Assembly (NCBI GenBank): GCA_033297075.1
Contig: MU858165.1
Location: 53,522 to 117,521, forward strand
DNA: 64,000 nucleotides
From: Rhypophila decipiens
Lineage: Eukaryota; Ascomycota; Sordariomycetes; Sordariales; Naviculisporaceae
Reading direction: 5' to 3'
Position 1 is the stretch's first letter; the number at the start of each line of letters is the position of its first letter. This document shows, in pieces, positions 9,158 to 22,300 of this stretch. The notes under the pieces are model-generated. The model was given only the letters and a program-made list of their open reading frames with translations. It did no database searches and was not told where the DNA came from. A program made the translations under genes and the position numbers.

Positions 9158-10842
9158 TCAGCCAACACAAACAACCGGACCATACTCATGCCGATAATCG
9201 AATGCCTCCAAAATAGCCACCGTATAACTCAGAGCGGCAAGCACGACCATGACGTGCATAACCTGGTGACTTGCACCCCAGATATCAAACCTTCCCGGGA
9301 ACCATCTCTCAGGAAACTTGATCGTGTATGCCACGCAGCCGATCCCGTTACAAGTGACCAACATACCAATCCATCCCAGACTGATCCTCTGCTTCTGCTC
9401 CGCGAAGCCGTACATGGCCACGCCGTGTAAGATGGGCACCAAGAAACTGCCCAGCCCGAATGTCGTAAACAAGCCGGCGCGGAGGTGGCCTACATGCGGA
9501 CCGCTGAAGTAGGGCACCAAGGTGGTGATGGAGCAGAGAAGAGCTAGGGTGGTGATTGCGAGGTAGTAGGTCGTCTGAATTGCGGTGTGACAAGGAAAGC
9601 TGTAGTAGATCAGGGGCACCGTGGCACCCCACATGAGAAGGAGGATTCCTTGGAAGTCGAGCTTCATGCCTAGGTGGTAGACGGTGTGGCTGTGGGACAT
9701 GAGGGTGTGGAAGCTAAAGCAATTGAGAAGAGGGTTAGTATACCGAATGCAAACAGACGCCGATCAACGGTAAAATGTGCCCGTGAAGTCTTTCTCTTGC
9801 CCGCCTCAAAGTAAACAGAAGGGCTCCTATCAGAGACGTTGATGTGGCCTCAGCGAGTGTGGCAGGGGTATGCCATAGCTCTTTATAGGCTCCTGTTTGT
9901 ATCTCTGTTGCATTGTTTACGGTCGAAAGGTGTACAACAAACACTCGGGCAAGAAAAGGAGGTACTCACACTGTTGATAGGACAAAGCAGACCCCCACTC
10001 CGAACAGCCAGATGCCACAGACGAAAACATCCTCGGGTGTAGCTATGGCGAAGCGTGGGGGGATGGTGGTGGTTACGAGCCACGAGGGTAAGAGAAGAAG
10101 AAACAGAAAAGCTCCGATAATATGCGAATAGATGTTGACTGTAATTGTATTTCGAGCAAAGATTAGCAACTCGGGTTGGTTTCATGGTGGTAATAGACGT
10201 GAGCTCACCGGACTCATTGTGCAGATATGACCAGCTGTGTAGACAGCCCCAGATGGAACCACATGCCTGTCTATGATGGATAAGAATTGTTAAGTCTGGG
10301 CGGTTAAATTGAAGATCAGAAGAGTGGTACAAACCGGTAGCCCGTCTGTATAAGTTCATGTCCATGTCTGCAGTCGAGAAACCCAGATATCAGCATCGTC
10401 CTTTGAGCATATTATTTCCATAGAGAAGCATAAAGAACTCACTGTTGCCAGTCAGCTGTAAGACCAATCTGTTAGCATACCGCTTTTGTCTCTTCCTCAT
10501 ATGTTTCCCGTCCCCGAAATAAGATGGTCTAGGGGAGCGGGACTCACGCAGATCCACCCACGCCATCAGCTCTGATCCTGCCCGCTTGACCAGCTCCTCT
10601 ACCTCGTCAACAACCGACCCGTGCTCATGATCATGATTATGCTTGTCCTCTTGATCATCATCACCAAGCCCATTAAAGTCCCTCACAGACCGCTGCGGTT
10701 CGTCATCCCTGCAAGGCTCATTGCCAGCTTCGTCTGAACGACCGTCCACAAGACGGATTGTTGCGTCGGTTTTTGTTCCTCTCTGTCTGAGGAAAGACCA
10801 AGGAGAGTCCAACGGAACGGCGCTCATAATGGGCTTGTCCAT
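9158..10842 (-). CDS. PAQR/Izh-family seven-span membrane protein (adiponectin receptor-like, HlyIII)
   Basis: Seven-transmembrane protein of the progestin/adipoQ receptor family; yeast Izh members affect zinc and sterol homeostasis and family enzymes can be ceramidases. Six exons: 10842-10548, 10455-10443 (13 nt), 10367-10335, 10270-10209, 10138-9970, 9713-9158. All junctions have GT/AG and keep frame; product 375 aa. Splicing creates the canonical pre-membrane motif LPDWQQHGHELIQTGYR and then HNESVNIYSH. Other family motifs: STVFHTLMSH (S-x3-H), MKLDFQGI (conserved Asp) and HQVMH (H-x3-H), the metal-binding set of the HlyIII fold. The first 98 residues are hydrophilic and His/Asp-rich (HNHDHEHG), longer than usual. 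All predicted catalytic/metal residues are present. Confidence 0.9.
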
Positions 10843-11925
10843 TTGTCCGCGACTATAAGCACAATAGTAAGATACAAGTAAAGAGATGATACGCTCAACT
10901 GTAGGGTTTGTTCCTACAATAGGACGACATGACTGAGGTCACTTACAGGGTTGGTACCCCTGTGAGAACAGGAACGTGAACTTGGCTGCAATTCCTGGAT
11001 GATGTAAAACCGATTCAATTCAGCGAACAGGTGGATGTCGTGAAAAGAAGGAGAACCCAACCAGGTGCTCGAAAATTGATTCGAGAGAGGTAATGACTGG
11101 AAATCCCTTTTTCATCCCAAGTTCCAGACACCGGTCAAACTGGTATCATAATGGATCGATCGGGTAAAATTTCACCGCCGTGGAAAGGACCGGCGAGAAG
11201 AAACCAGGAACTCCGTCGACGAGTATCGAAAGAAGGCGAAAGACAAAACAACATGAACTAAAGCGTCTAATAACTGCTTCGTTTCTCGTTCTGGTGGATG
11301 GAAGTGTATGCTGTACACACAAGAGTGAGGAGGAGAAAGAAAGAAGAATCAATGGAGGTATTCAAGGAAGGAAAGAATGGCTGATATCTGTATCCGCAAT
11401 CCATAGATGAAAAATCCCCCACTCCCCACACATTTCCCGGTCTGAGCGTTGCATAGGTACGATCCCGCTTGTATCCCGTTTCATGACCCATCGCCAATGC
11501 CGGGGGTGCCGGGATCGGCGCCGGGGGGTCCATCCGATACGCTTGACCGGCCGGGAATAATGGTAGATAAGGGAACGGCGGAAGGCCCCATCCGCACATC
11601 ATCTCAACTTCTCGACCGGACGGAGGACGTATTTGCCCGGTGTCAAGGTCATTGCAAGACACCATCTTCGGGCGGAAAGCATCTGATGATCTCGGAATTA
11701 TGGGGCTGTATACGCATACGCATGGGGTATGATTACCTGCCCAGCTGGGAGATATGTTCTTTCCAGGATACCAAATATCATTCTCAAAATCCCAAAATTG
11801 CCGAAACATGAACCCGGCGAATGGTGTGGAGATCTAGAAACAAGCGTCGCTCACGGTTTCTGTTTATCTTTTTTCGCCCTTTTTTATTTTCATTTTCTTG
11901 ATTTATTTAATATCTAGTCTGGCAG
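10843..11925. other. Intergenic region, about 1.1 kb
   Basis: Holds the promoter of the PAQR gene and the 3' side of the tRNA-modification gene. Open frames here (for example 11267-11809 minus) have no recognisable domains and look spurious. Confidence 0.5.
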
Positions 11926-13600
11926 CTAGCCTCCTGTCCCGGCGACCTCCAGAGGGAATACCTCACCCTCCGAGCCCATCTCTTCCGTCGTGTGCGGCGG
12001 TGATGGAGGCGGTGACGGCGGCACAACTTGTTCCCGCACCTGACCCTGCTTTGGTTGCTGCTCGCCGCCCTCAACCACCACGAGAGCCCTTCTCCTCTTC
12101 CGATTTTGAGCAGCCCGATGTTTATTGCTCCTCATGTGCTGTTGCCACGTATCTTCCGTCGTGAACGATTTATTGCACAAATCACAAGTTTTGTTGCAAG
12201 TCACGACTTCCCTTAGACGATCGCGCCGGGTAAGATGGGCAGTCAAAACCTCGCGAGCTCTCTCAGACACTTCGAGCGGGTCCGGGAGAGGTGCCTTTCT
12301 GCCCAGGAACTTATCCGTCAGATCGGCGCCTTTCTCAAGCACGTTAGGACCAAATCTCTCAATGTCAGAGCTGTCTAGCAGGAATAGCCTGTTGAGAACG
12401 TTCTCCTCCTGCATTGAGGTGACAGTCCTTTGCCCAACCCAGTTCACCTGCTGTTTGGCATATCGTCGGTTGGCACCCTTGAAGTTGTGTATGCAGTTCT
12501 TTTTGAGCTTTTGCAGCTCCCACGCAGAGAGACGTGGTGCTTCCGGATGTTCATCTTGCTCCTTGAGTGCGCGCATGTAGGGCTCGAAGTGTTTGACGCC
12601 AATGGACTGCCAGATGCCCTTGGTCTGATCTATCACCTCCCCCTTCGCCAATCTCTGCTGGAGATAGTCGTAAACCTCTGATAGCTCGCCCAGGAGACCA
12701 TTGTCCACCATGCGCTCTACCCGGCCCTCCAGACGGGGGTTGAGGAATTCTGGCTTGGAGTAAAGCCAGAATACTAACGTCTGCCAGCGACTGGTCGCAT
12801 CATCGGCCGCCACAGCAGCGTCGGCAGCAGATGCCCACTTGGACTCTTTTCGCCGCTGCTGCTCGGCATATATGTCTGATACGCGCCGGCCCGTGCATAG
12901 GCAAATTTCCAGCGAGTGCTGGATTTTGCGAGTGTCACCGGGGTGCCATTTTTGGGCCATGACGGGATCCAACTCGGCGAGCTTTTTCAGCATGACCTCT
13001 CCTGATTCTCGGAGAATTGGAAATCTGTTGTAGAGCTCATCTCTATCACCAAGATCCAAGCCGTCTACGAGTTTCTCCCGGAACAAGAGGCTATCGAGGT
13101 AGTACGACGAGCCACCGACCACGATGGGCAGTTTTCCCCGAGCCCGGATCTCGGATATTATTCGCGTGGCTTCGGGCTTAAACTTTGTGACGGACCAGGG
13201 CTCCTCCTCGAGTTCGATAATTCCTAGGAGATGGTGTTTCATCCCTCGTTGCTCCTCGTCGCTAAGCTGGTTGGTGATGATGGGCAGGCCTTTGTACATC
13301 TGCATAGCATCGGCATTGATGATCTCGCCATTGAACCTAGTCGCAAGCTCCACGGCGAGCTACGATACGATTTCCCCGTCGTCAGTGCACCACGAAAGCT
13401 ACACAGTCAAGAGCATTTTCAGCGGGAAGGCGGAGTGTATATCCGGAGAGGGGTCGGATTGTGCTCACATCAGACTTGCCTGTCCCCGTGGACCCGTAGA
13501 TAACCACCAGAGGATCCATGGCCACTGAACTGCTCCTGCGATAATGAGAGTGGAGATGGGTTGGGCGTGCGACTTGCCAAAGCCTTGTAAGGAATCGCAT
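11926..13600 (-). CDS. MOD5: tRNA dimethylallyltransferase (isopentenyl-A37), dual-start
   Basis: Transfers a dimethylallyl group from DMAPP to A37 of tRNAs reading UNN codons. Exons 13600-13469 and 13359-11926; intron 13468-13360 (GTGAGC...ATCGTAG). Product 521 aa. P-loop YGSTGTGKSD at residues 35-44 joins across the intron to LAVELATRFNGEIINADAMQ, the substrate-binding core. The catalytic region continues with VVGGSSYYLDSLL and HPGDTRKIQHSLE. A matrin-type C2H2 zinc finger (CDLCNKSF then HMRSNKH) lies near residues 436-460, as in eukaryotic homologues, followed by a basic and Pro-rich tail. Two in-frame ATGs exist: 13600 gives an Arg-rich, acid-free N-terminus typical of mitochondrial targeting; 13519 (MDPLVVIYG) gives a short cytosolic/nuclear form, as in yeast Mod5. 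Confidence 0.93.
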
Positions 13601-14242
13601 TGAACTACAGGTGTAGTAAAGTGTCGAGATCAAAGCTAAATCCACGTTTCGAGCCGCGGCTCTGATGCGACGGGCGGTAGAGAAAAGAAACCGTGTGCCA
13701 ACGGCGGTTGTGCAAACCCGCGCAAGAACTAATCCCAAGTTCCGACGAAGCCAACCGCCGAAGAAAGGTAAAAGTTTGTGCGAAGCCGACTACGGAAAAC
13801 ACGCGGAAAATGGTGGTTCATTCTTTCACAATGCCATGCCTGCCACCCATGACCGTATTTCGTAATGAGAAAACCAAAAAGTTGGAGATCCAAAAAGCCT
13901 TGGCAAGATTTCAGCTTTTACGCTAGCTTTGTCGCAGGAAATTTGGGGAAAGCTGGCCCCTTGTCACAGCGAAGCTGGGGCCAGATCACGTGCTGCGGCC
14001 CCCTTTCAAAATTGGACACATCGCTGAATAACTTTTGGAAGGCCAGATATCTCGTGGAGCCGCTTTTCTCCATTTACGTCGACTTGTCCCCTTTTCCCCT
14101 TCCACAAAATCGCGTCGACAACGCTACTTCTCTCTTGCCCTCCGGGAGTTGTTGTCGCTCATTTCAACTCCATCTTTTTTCCATTGAATGGTTTAATCTT
14201 TAGATTTCTTTTCCCATTTCTTCTTTCTGCAAACCGCCCAAC
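13601..14242. promoter_or_regulatory. Divergent promoter with CACGTG palindrome
   Basis: Shared 640-bp region between the tRNA-modification gene and SEC61. A perfect E-box palindrome CACGTG lies at 13987-13992, about 250 bp before the SEC61 start. bHLH or bZIP binding is possible; no further site is supported. Confidence 0.35.
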
Positions 14243-15899
14243 ATGAGTTCATGTAAGTTGACTTGCCATTGCTGCGCGCAAGCTGAGGAGGAGCTCCTGG
14301 CATAGGCCTCGTCGCCCGACTGTCCTGGAGCTTCCCAAAGCTCAATTCCATCGCGCCCGACATCAATTGACACCTTGCAACAACGTGGCCCGCTGACAAT
14401 TGTCTCGATGATGCAGTACGATTCCTCGACCTCGTCAAGCCGTTCGTGCCGTTCCTCCCCGAGGTTCAGCAACCGGAGACCAAGATTCCCTTCAACCAAA
14501 AGTTGATGTGGACAGCCCTCACCCTCCTCATCTTCTTGGTCATGAGCCAGATGCCGCTCTATGGCATCGTTTCTTCCGACACGTCGGATCCCCTATACTG
14601 GTTGCGCATGGTTATGGCGAGTAACAGAGGAACATTGATGGAATTGGGCATCACCCCCATTATCTCCTCGGGCATGGTCTTCCAGCTCCTCGCTGGTACC
14701 CACATGATTGACGTCAACCTCGACCTCAAGTCGGATCGCGAGCTCTACCAGACCGCCCAGAAGCTCTTCGCCGTCATTCTCTCCATCGGAACCGCCACTG
14801 TCTACGTCTTTACTGGCCTCTACGGTCTTCCCAGCGATCTCGGCGCTGGTATCGTCTTCCTCCTGATCCTCCAGTTGGTTATTGCCGGCATGATTGTCAT
14901 TCTCCTCGATGAACTCCTCCAGAAGGGATATGGCCTCGGCAGCGGTATCTCTCTCTTCATTGCCACCAACATCTGCGAGTCCATCATGTGGAAGGCTTTC
15001 TCCCCTACCTCGATCAACACTGGTCGTGGCCCTGAGTATGAGGGTGCCGTCATTGCCCTCTTCCACCTCCTCATGACCTGGCCCAACAAGCAGCGTGCCC
15101 TCCAGGAGGCTTTCTACAGACAGAACCTCCCCAACATCATGAACCTGCTCGCCACCCTTGCCGTTTTCGCCGCTGTTATCTACCTCCAGGGATTCCGCGT
15201 CGAGATCCCCGTCAAGTCCTCCCGCCAGCGTGGCGCTCGTGGCTCGTACCCCGTCCGCCTCTTCTACACCTCCAACATGCCCATCATGCTCCAGTCCGCT
15301 CTGTCTTCCAACATCTTCCTGATCAGCCAGATGCTGTACTCGCGCTTCTCTGAGAACCTCCTCGTCCGTCTCTTCGGTGTCTGGGAGGCCAAGGATGGAT
15401 CGTCGCAGCTTTCTGCCGTCAACGGTCTCGTTTACTACATGTCGCCTCCTCTCAACTTCAAGGATGCCCTCGTGGACCCTATTCACACCGTTCTCTACAT
15501 CGCCTACATGCTGACCGCCTGCGCCGTCTTCTCCAAGACATGGATTGAGGTGTCGGGCTCCAGCCCCCGCGACGTCGCCAAGCAGCTCAAGGACCAGGGT
15601 CTTGTCATGGCCGGTCACCGTGACCAGAGCATGTACAAGGAGCTCAAGCGCATCATTCCCACTGCCGCCGCCTTCGGTGGTGCCTGCATTGGTGCTCTCT
15701 CGGTAGCCAGCGACCTCATGGGTGCTCTCGGCTCTGGTACCGGTACTCTCCTTGCCGTCACGTAAGTTCACCCAGAGCAAAATTTGAAGCAATCGAACAA
15801 ACAGCTAACCAGCGTCTGTGTAGTATCATCTATGGCTACTTTGAGATTGCCGCCAAGGAGGGTGACCTTTCTGGAATGAAGGGAATGATCATGGGCTAA
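14243..15899 (+). CDS. SEC61: Sec61 alpha, ER translocon channel subunit
   Basis: Pore-forming subunit of the Sec61 translocon in the ER membrane. Three exons: a 10-nt first exon 14243-14252, 14417-15761, 15824-15899. Introns 14253-14416 (GTAAGT...ATGCAG) and 15762-15823 (GTAAGT...GTGTAG). The splice gives [20 protein letters not shown], the typical fungal N-terminus, and ends [17 protein letters not shown]. Product 476 aa, the standard length, with ten hydrophobic spans. The plug region follows TM1 (MSQMPLYGI), and the cytosolic loop between TM6 and TM7 carries [19 protein letters not shown]. Strong codon bias suggests high expression; it also creates a 399-codon antisense shadow frame. Confidence 0.97.
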
Positions 15900-18800
15900 G
15901 CTTCTCAAGTATCCTGATCATTTTCTTTTCCTGCGAAATCAGTCAACCCTGCTTTAATTGCCATTGCCGCAGGAGTCGTTTTGCATAAGGGTTGTCATGC
16001 GGGATATGGTGCTGCTTCTCTTTTTGTCCTCTATCCATCTGGTCTTCAAAAGAGAAAAAAGGGTTCTTTGGGGAGCGTTACGGGTCCTTTCTATATCCAT
16101 ATATCATTTATCTAACCTGCCTGGCCTCGTTTGAAAAGGAAAGGAAAAGGATCTACTGGGCATAATTTGGCTTGGAGAATCTTTAAGCGGGAGCACGGGG
16201 CAAGGCTGCTTCAAAGGCAAAGCTGCCTGTCTACGTATACACCCGGGCGGTTGAGTTTGTCGTTGTGGAGTTATTGTTGGCATATTTGTATGTATATTAC
16301 CAAGCTGAAAGAGAAAAAATACCCAGCAATCTTTAGGCGTTGAAGGACAAGCGGCAGGCGGGCGGATGCTTTCTCTATTTTGACCAAGATTGCATTAAGG
16401 GCGTGTTGTACTCATGGGATCCCATGTCTTTCTCTACTTTTGCTACCGGAAAATAAAAGCCAAGATCCCGTTGAGTTTCACGTCCTCCCGTCAACGATAT
16501 CATCAAGAAAGAGAAGTTATCTCTGAGTATCCTCGGAGGAGAAGAACAGAGCAGTATTAAATAATTGTAGACGTCAATCTGACCCTGCGTCATTGGTCTC
16601 AAATCCGAGACTATCTAGGTAGCCGAGATACCAGCTTCCCGAATCTGGGCTCTCGGAGTTAACGAACAATTGGTATTGTATCACCCGAGCACATTCCGGC
16701 AGATGGGATGGAAGGAGATTTCTCGGATGACATGAACCCTTCGTTGTGTTAGTTAGATTTTGGAAAATCGGACTGGAGTTATTCCATCTTACGGTGGTAA
16801 TCTCTTTCTTTTACTCTGGTGTATATCTGTAGTTTATAATGCCCTGATTGATACCTACCTATCCGTTCCTAGGTGTGCGAGGATAGTGCAAATGGAAAGT
16901 TTATATGTGCCGTCGTATCGCACATCTTGTTTACCGTGCCCCATGGCTGCATGTGCAACCGATCAGATGTCTAGGTTTTTATCCGGACATCTCTAGGGGA
17001 GGTGGGTGGTATTCATCCCGTCCTTTTAAGTGACCGTTGGATCGTTTGCTAATGTTTCTCTCCGCCTTTTCGTCTTATCTTCACGACTGAGGCTGGATGG
17101 AAACCATGCCAGGCCAGATGAAGACATCACGCCAGCCAGCTTTCATCTAGTGTTTTATGGGATCGATGAACAGCTGATAATAGTATTGTTCAGACTTGTA
17201 TTAGTCCTTATGTTGGGGTCTGGTAGACATGTCATATTTGATCTGGCCGGGCAAGTGACTCAGTCCAAGGCGGTAAAAATCATCGGTAGGCTGCATTCCT
17301 GGTGGGTAGGTAGGTATTATTATATACTCATATAAATGAAGCCGTGTTGGGAGTCGTGAACACGGCCTACAAGGTACCTACCGTGCTGCAAGTAAGATGG
17401 TGTCGGGAGAAGTAACACCATGATCCGGGTCCGGGTCCAATATCCGGGATGCTCCTTTGCTTGCCCCGCTGTGATATGGATGTCGGTATTGCGTTTGCCC
17501 GCCTCTTGCTGGCATTGAAGCGGTCAGTTCGTCACCGACTGATATGATGAACCCCGCCTGTTTAGATCGCGTCCTTGATGTCGATACAGTAATGTATGTC
17601 CTTCATGTCAAATACAATGCTGACGGTACTCGTGACCGTGTAGGTTCGAGCTCGATTAGATGTCCGACATAAGTTGTGCTTACACCCTGGATTTGTACAC
17701 TGCTGCCCTAATGAAGGGAACTAGGATCGCAATAAACTCCCTGTTTGTATTCGCTTCCAGGAAATTTGTGAGATACACATACGGCGTGAGTCACAGACCG
17801 TCGAGCAGGAATGACCTATCGAGAACTTTCATCCTTATAAGACCCGAGGCGGAGGAGGAGGTTGGGTGGTACTCTTACCTCCCCTTGATGCAGATAGTGG
17901 TAGAGGATTCTAGGCCTGCATGAAAAGAAAATATGTGCTAACCGGCGACTGAATCAGGAAGGTGTTTAGCTTACGTAGGCAAGCAAACCTCGGGAGTGTC
18001 TAGATCCTTCCAGACCCTTGTTTTAGTGTAGGGCTTGGGGCCTTGGGCAAAGCGATTGCTCTAATGCAGGTCGAACACCCCTTCGTAAAGAATCTCCCGT
18101 CAGGCAATATTTGGCGCGCACGCCGTGGCCACAGCCTGTCGAATTCGAGTCCGAGAACTGTGAGGAATGGAGATGTCACGGCAAGATGGTTTGAGAAGGT
18201 CGCGCTTGTTCTGGGGTCGGACTGGGGCCCAGCAAGGTACTAATTTAGTGCAACGACGGCTAGGTACAATACATGTACTGTACTGTACACTACCGACATA
18301 CCAAGTACAGTATATGTACATACCTGGTCCTCTGAAGGGCGCTGGATCCGATATCAGCGAGTAAGTCGCCGACGGAGAAAGAATGACGAGAATCTGAAAT
18401 CTCGTTCCTCTTGTGAGCAAAAGATAAAGTGGCGGACTTTGTTCATGTGGTGACACACGGCACCCAAACATATGAGGAGTTCTTTCCCCAGATTCTGACA
18501 TCATGGATTGGACTTGGAAATTCGATCTGTATGTATTGCATGTGGCTGTTCCACACGCGTGGGTAAGACAAGAAACGGTGGCACCAAGGCGGGGACCATG
18601 TTCGTGCAGGACAGGTCCATACCGTCCATCAGGATCTTCACATCTGCCCGTTCAAGAAATCTGTTGCGCATTGTTAGTAACTGGTACATATTAGATGTAA
18701 TCCATATAGATGCTATGATGAGGCTACAAAACTCTTAAGGTGAAAAAAAAAGGTCAACGCCAGCTTTCATCTATCACGTACCAGGTACATCCTGTCAGGT

Positions 18801-19334
18801 CTGCTAATAATTGCAAACAGTCAAATGGATGCATCCACCCACCGCTGATTAGCTACAGTGGGGCAATCACGAAGACGGATTCTTCTGCAGCCTGTAGCAA
18901 TGGAAGGGGCCGCTAGGAGATGTAAATACAGGGCTACCCAGCCGAAAAGAAATCTCGACAGCCGCTGCTCATGGTTATCCGTACGTAAAGTCGGCGCGTT
19001 TTCCGTTCTGTTCAAGCCCGGTCATTTCCGAGAAAAAGGTCTTTCTTTCCATCTTCCATCTTGAGGGCCTGCATAAGAGTTCTCCATTCCTTACTGCAGT
19101 CGAAAAAGCTTAGCTTTTCTTCCATTCTTCCAAGGCTCGAAAGCCGCTGCGCCACCCACTGACCGAGGTGCTGAGCTGTGTCTCACAGGGTTGACCAATA
19201 CTTGACCTCTAAACCCTAAACCCAAATCGCCGACGGCTCGAGCTACAGAACCGGAGCACATCCTAACACCAGATATATCCGGCTCACACGAGTCTGTGTG
19301 ACACCTCAGCACGACGACCACGACGCCTCCGCCA
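15900..19334. other. Gene-poor intergenic region, 3.4 kb
   Basis: Between SEC61 and the ABC transporter. No open frame here has recognisable domains or good splice context. It contains an imperfect palindrome built of GTAC steps near 18268-18322. It may hold regulatory DNA or an unseen noncoding RNA. Confidence 0.5.
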
Positions 19335-22300
19335 ATGGCGGGCTTCGCCTCGTGTTCGTGGCCAATATGGCAAATTGACGACTTTTCGCAGTGTTTCCAG
19401 CAAGAGTAAGGTCCCCCAATGACTTTCGAAAGACCTCTCCCTCAGCCATCCCATGAGCTTCCTTCAGGTCTTTTATAGAAAACATGCATTGCGCCTCATG
19501 GGTCAAATAAAGCTCTGGGAGAGGTCGCGAGGACAGTCTTCGCATTGCTATCGACGCCTTTTTGCCAATTTCACAACCCATACTGACCTTTGATCCCATC
19601 TATACAGTTATCTGAGGATCCTCCTGCCATTGATCGTAATAGGCCTTTCATTCCTGCTCCTTACGACTCAAAACATCCTCCGTGCAGTCCGGTTAAAACG
19701 AAGTCGCGGATATCAACCACTTGCCAATGGCGAGCACGTGCACACCGACGAGCAATCCAACAGCGATACCGAAGATGACGAAGGGCTCTCGATGCCCGGC
19801 GGAGGGCGTTTGGCCCTCGTCAAGACGACGACAAAGGGATCAATTGTTGAAAGGGATATTCCGCCCGGCCAGACCCTCTCGGTTGTGGTAGAAGAGCTCG
19901 CGGTTGCCGGCCTGGTCGCCGTCAATGCCATCGCGCTAGTTACTGGTGCTTATGGGAACGGAATGGGCCCCATAGTCGCGGTCGCTGGTTTGGCGGTCTG
20001 GGTTTACTCCCTGGTGCTCGTCTCGCTGCGGCTCTTCCTAGGAAATACCCAATGGCGCGTACCCCAGATCTGGAACCATACTGCTGCCATTTACTCTCTC
20101 CAGTGGTTGTTCCTGCTCATCACATTCCGCTCCGTCATCATTAGACCACGCTCGCAGCCTGCCCAAACATTGGTATATGTCGAGTTTTCTCTCACCACCT
20201 TGCTCTTTCTAATAGCAATCTCGACTCGCAGAGGCAACAAGACGGTCTTGCTGGAGTGGGAAGATGGCATTCCGCCTTCGAGAGAGCACCTCGCCTCCTT
20301 GGTCTCCCATTACTCCTTTTCCTGGGTCGATGGCTTCATCTTGGATGGATGGAGGGAGCCCTTGGAACTAAAGAAGGTATGGAATCTGGTTCCCAAGGAC
20401 AAGGCAGCCGCCGTCTTGGCCCACTACCGGACTTTCAAGAAAACCACCAAGCTCTCACTGCACTTGCTCAAGCACTTCAAGGGCATGCTGATCATGCAGG
20501 CCGCGTGGGCTATTGTGTCTGGAGTCGTCACATTCGGACCAACCCTGCTCCTAAAGGCCATCCTGGAATATCTTGAACACCCCGAGGCTGCACCCAGGAA
20601 TGTCTTGTGGCTCTATGTTATACTTCTCCCAGTTGCCGATATTGTCAGATCGGTAGCCGACAACCAAGCCCTGTGGATAGGGCGGAAAATCTGCATCAAC
20701 CTCCGAGCTATCCTGATAGGAGAGATCTACGCAAAGGCTCTGAGGAGAAAGGCTTCGGCAGGGAAGGAGTCCATTCTGGGCAAGGACAAGAAGGATGCCA
20801 ACTCTACGCCGAAGAAGGGTCTGTTTGCAAAGCTGAAGAGCGCCGTGGGCCTTGGGAAAAAAGACCAAAAGACAGATGACACTACTACCAACACAGTGGG
20901 CAATGAGCCGGACAAGAAGGACAAGCCAGAGGACAACGACGAGCAGGCGAATCTGGGAACCATCATCAACCTCATGTCTGTGGACAGCTTCAAGGTTTCC
21001 GAGTCTACAGCTTATCTGCATTTCCTCGTCGCCTCAAGCCCTGCGCAACTCATTGTGGCTATCGTGCTCCTTTATCAGGTCATGGGGTACAGTGCTATAC
21101 CCGGACTCATCGTCATGTGCTTTCTTCTGCCTATCAACATCGCCTTCGCCAAGGGTTTCACCTCGACCCAGAAGAAAATCATGGCTGCCACTGACAAGCG
21201 GATTCATACGACAAACGAGGTTCTGCAAAATATCCGCATCATCAAGTATTTTGCTTGGGAGCATCGCTATAGCACGATCGTGGATGAGAAGAGAAGGGCC
21301 GAACTTGCCGCCCTTCGCAGACGGTTTTATCTTTGGGCTGCAGCTGTCTGCGTGTGGAATACCGTCCCCATCTTGATCACCTTTTTCTCCTTCTTTTTCT
21401 ACACCGTTATCGAGAAGAAGCCGCTGTACCCGTCCGTCGCTTTCACCGCCATCTCGCTCTTCATGCTGCTTCGCTATCCGCTGGACTATATAGGAGACAT
21501 GATTGCGCACGTCCAAGAATCAAAGGTATCCATTGATCGTATTGAGGAATTTTTGTCTGAAGAAGAGACGGAAAAGTTTGAGCAACTAGGATTGGAAAAC
21601 GTGGATGAGTCTGGGGAGAGGGTCATCGGATTTAAAGACGCTACTTTCATCTGGGGAAGCAAGAATGCGGTTGCCGAAGATGGGTCCCAGGCGTTCCGTC
21701 TTCTGGATCTCGATATTCTCTTCAAGCTTGGAAAGTTGAACGTCATCACTGGTCCGACAGGCTCCGGCAAAACTTCAATGTTGATGGCTCTGCTTGGTGA
21801 GATGACAATGGTCGAAGGTCGCGTGTATCTTCCTGGTGGCCGAAGTCGCGAAGATGTACGCCCTGATCCCGAAACCGGGCTTGCCGAAACATGCGCCTAT
21901 GTTGCCCAACAGGCCTGGCTTGTCAATGCCAGCATCAAGGACAACATTCTGTTCTCTGCTCCATTTGATGAGAAGCGGTACAAGGATGTCATTGTTGCCT
22001 GCGCTCTGGAACGTGACTTGGAGATCCTGGACAACGGTGACGAGACTCTGGTTGGCGAGAAAGGCATTACACTCTCTGGCGGGCAGAAACAGCGTATCTC
22101 TCTGGCACGAGCCATGTACTCCAACTCGAAGCATCTCCTCCTTGACGACTGTCTCAGCGCCGTTGACTCCCACACAGCGCAGTGGATCTTCAACAACGGC
22201 ATCATGGGTCCTCTCATGCAACATCGCACTTGCATCCTCGTGTCTCACAATATCCCGCTTTGCGTCCCATTCTCCGACTACGTCGTTATCATGGACAATG

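Noticed and set aside
11267..11809. 180-codon minus-strand frame between the PAQR and tRNA-modification genes
   Set aside because: No recognisable domain; Pro/Tyr-rich translation of unbiased DNA.
14593..15792. 399-codon open frame antisense to SEC61
   Set aside because: Produced by strong codon bias of SEC61; composition is Glu/Asp/Gly/Val-rich without domains, and the sense protein is certain.
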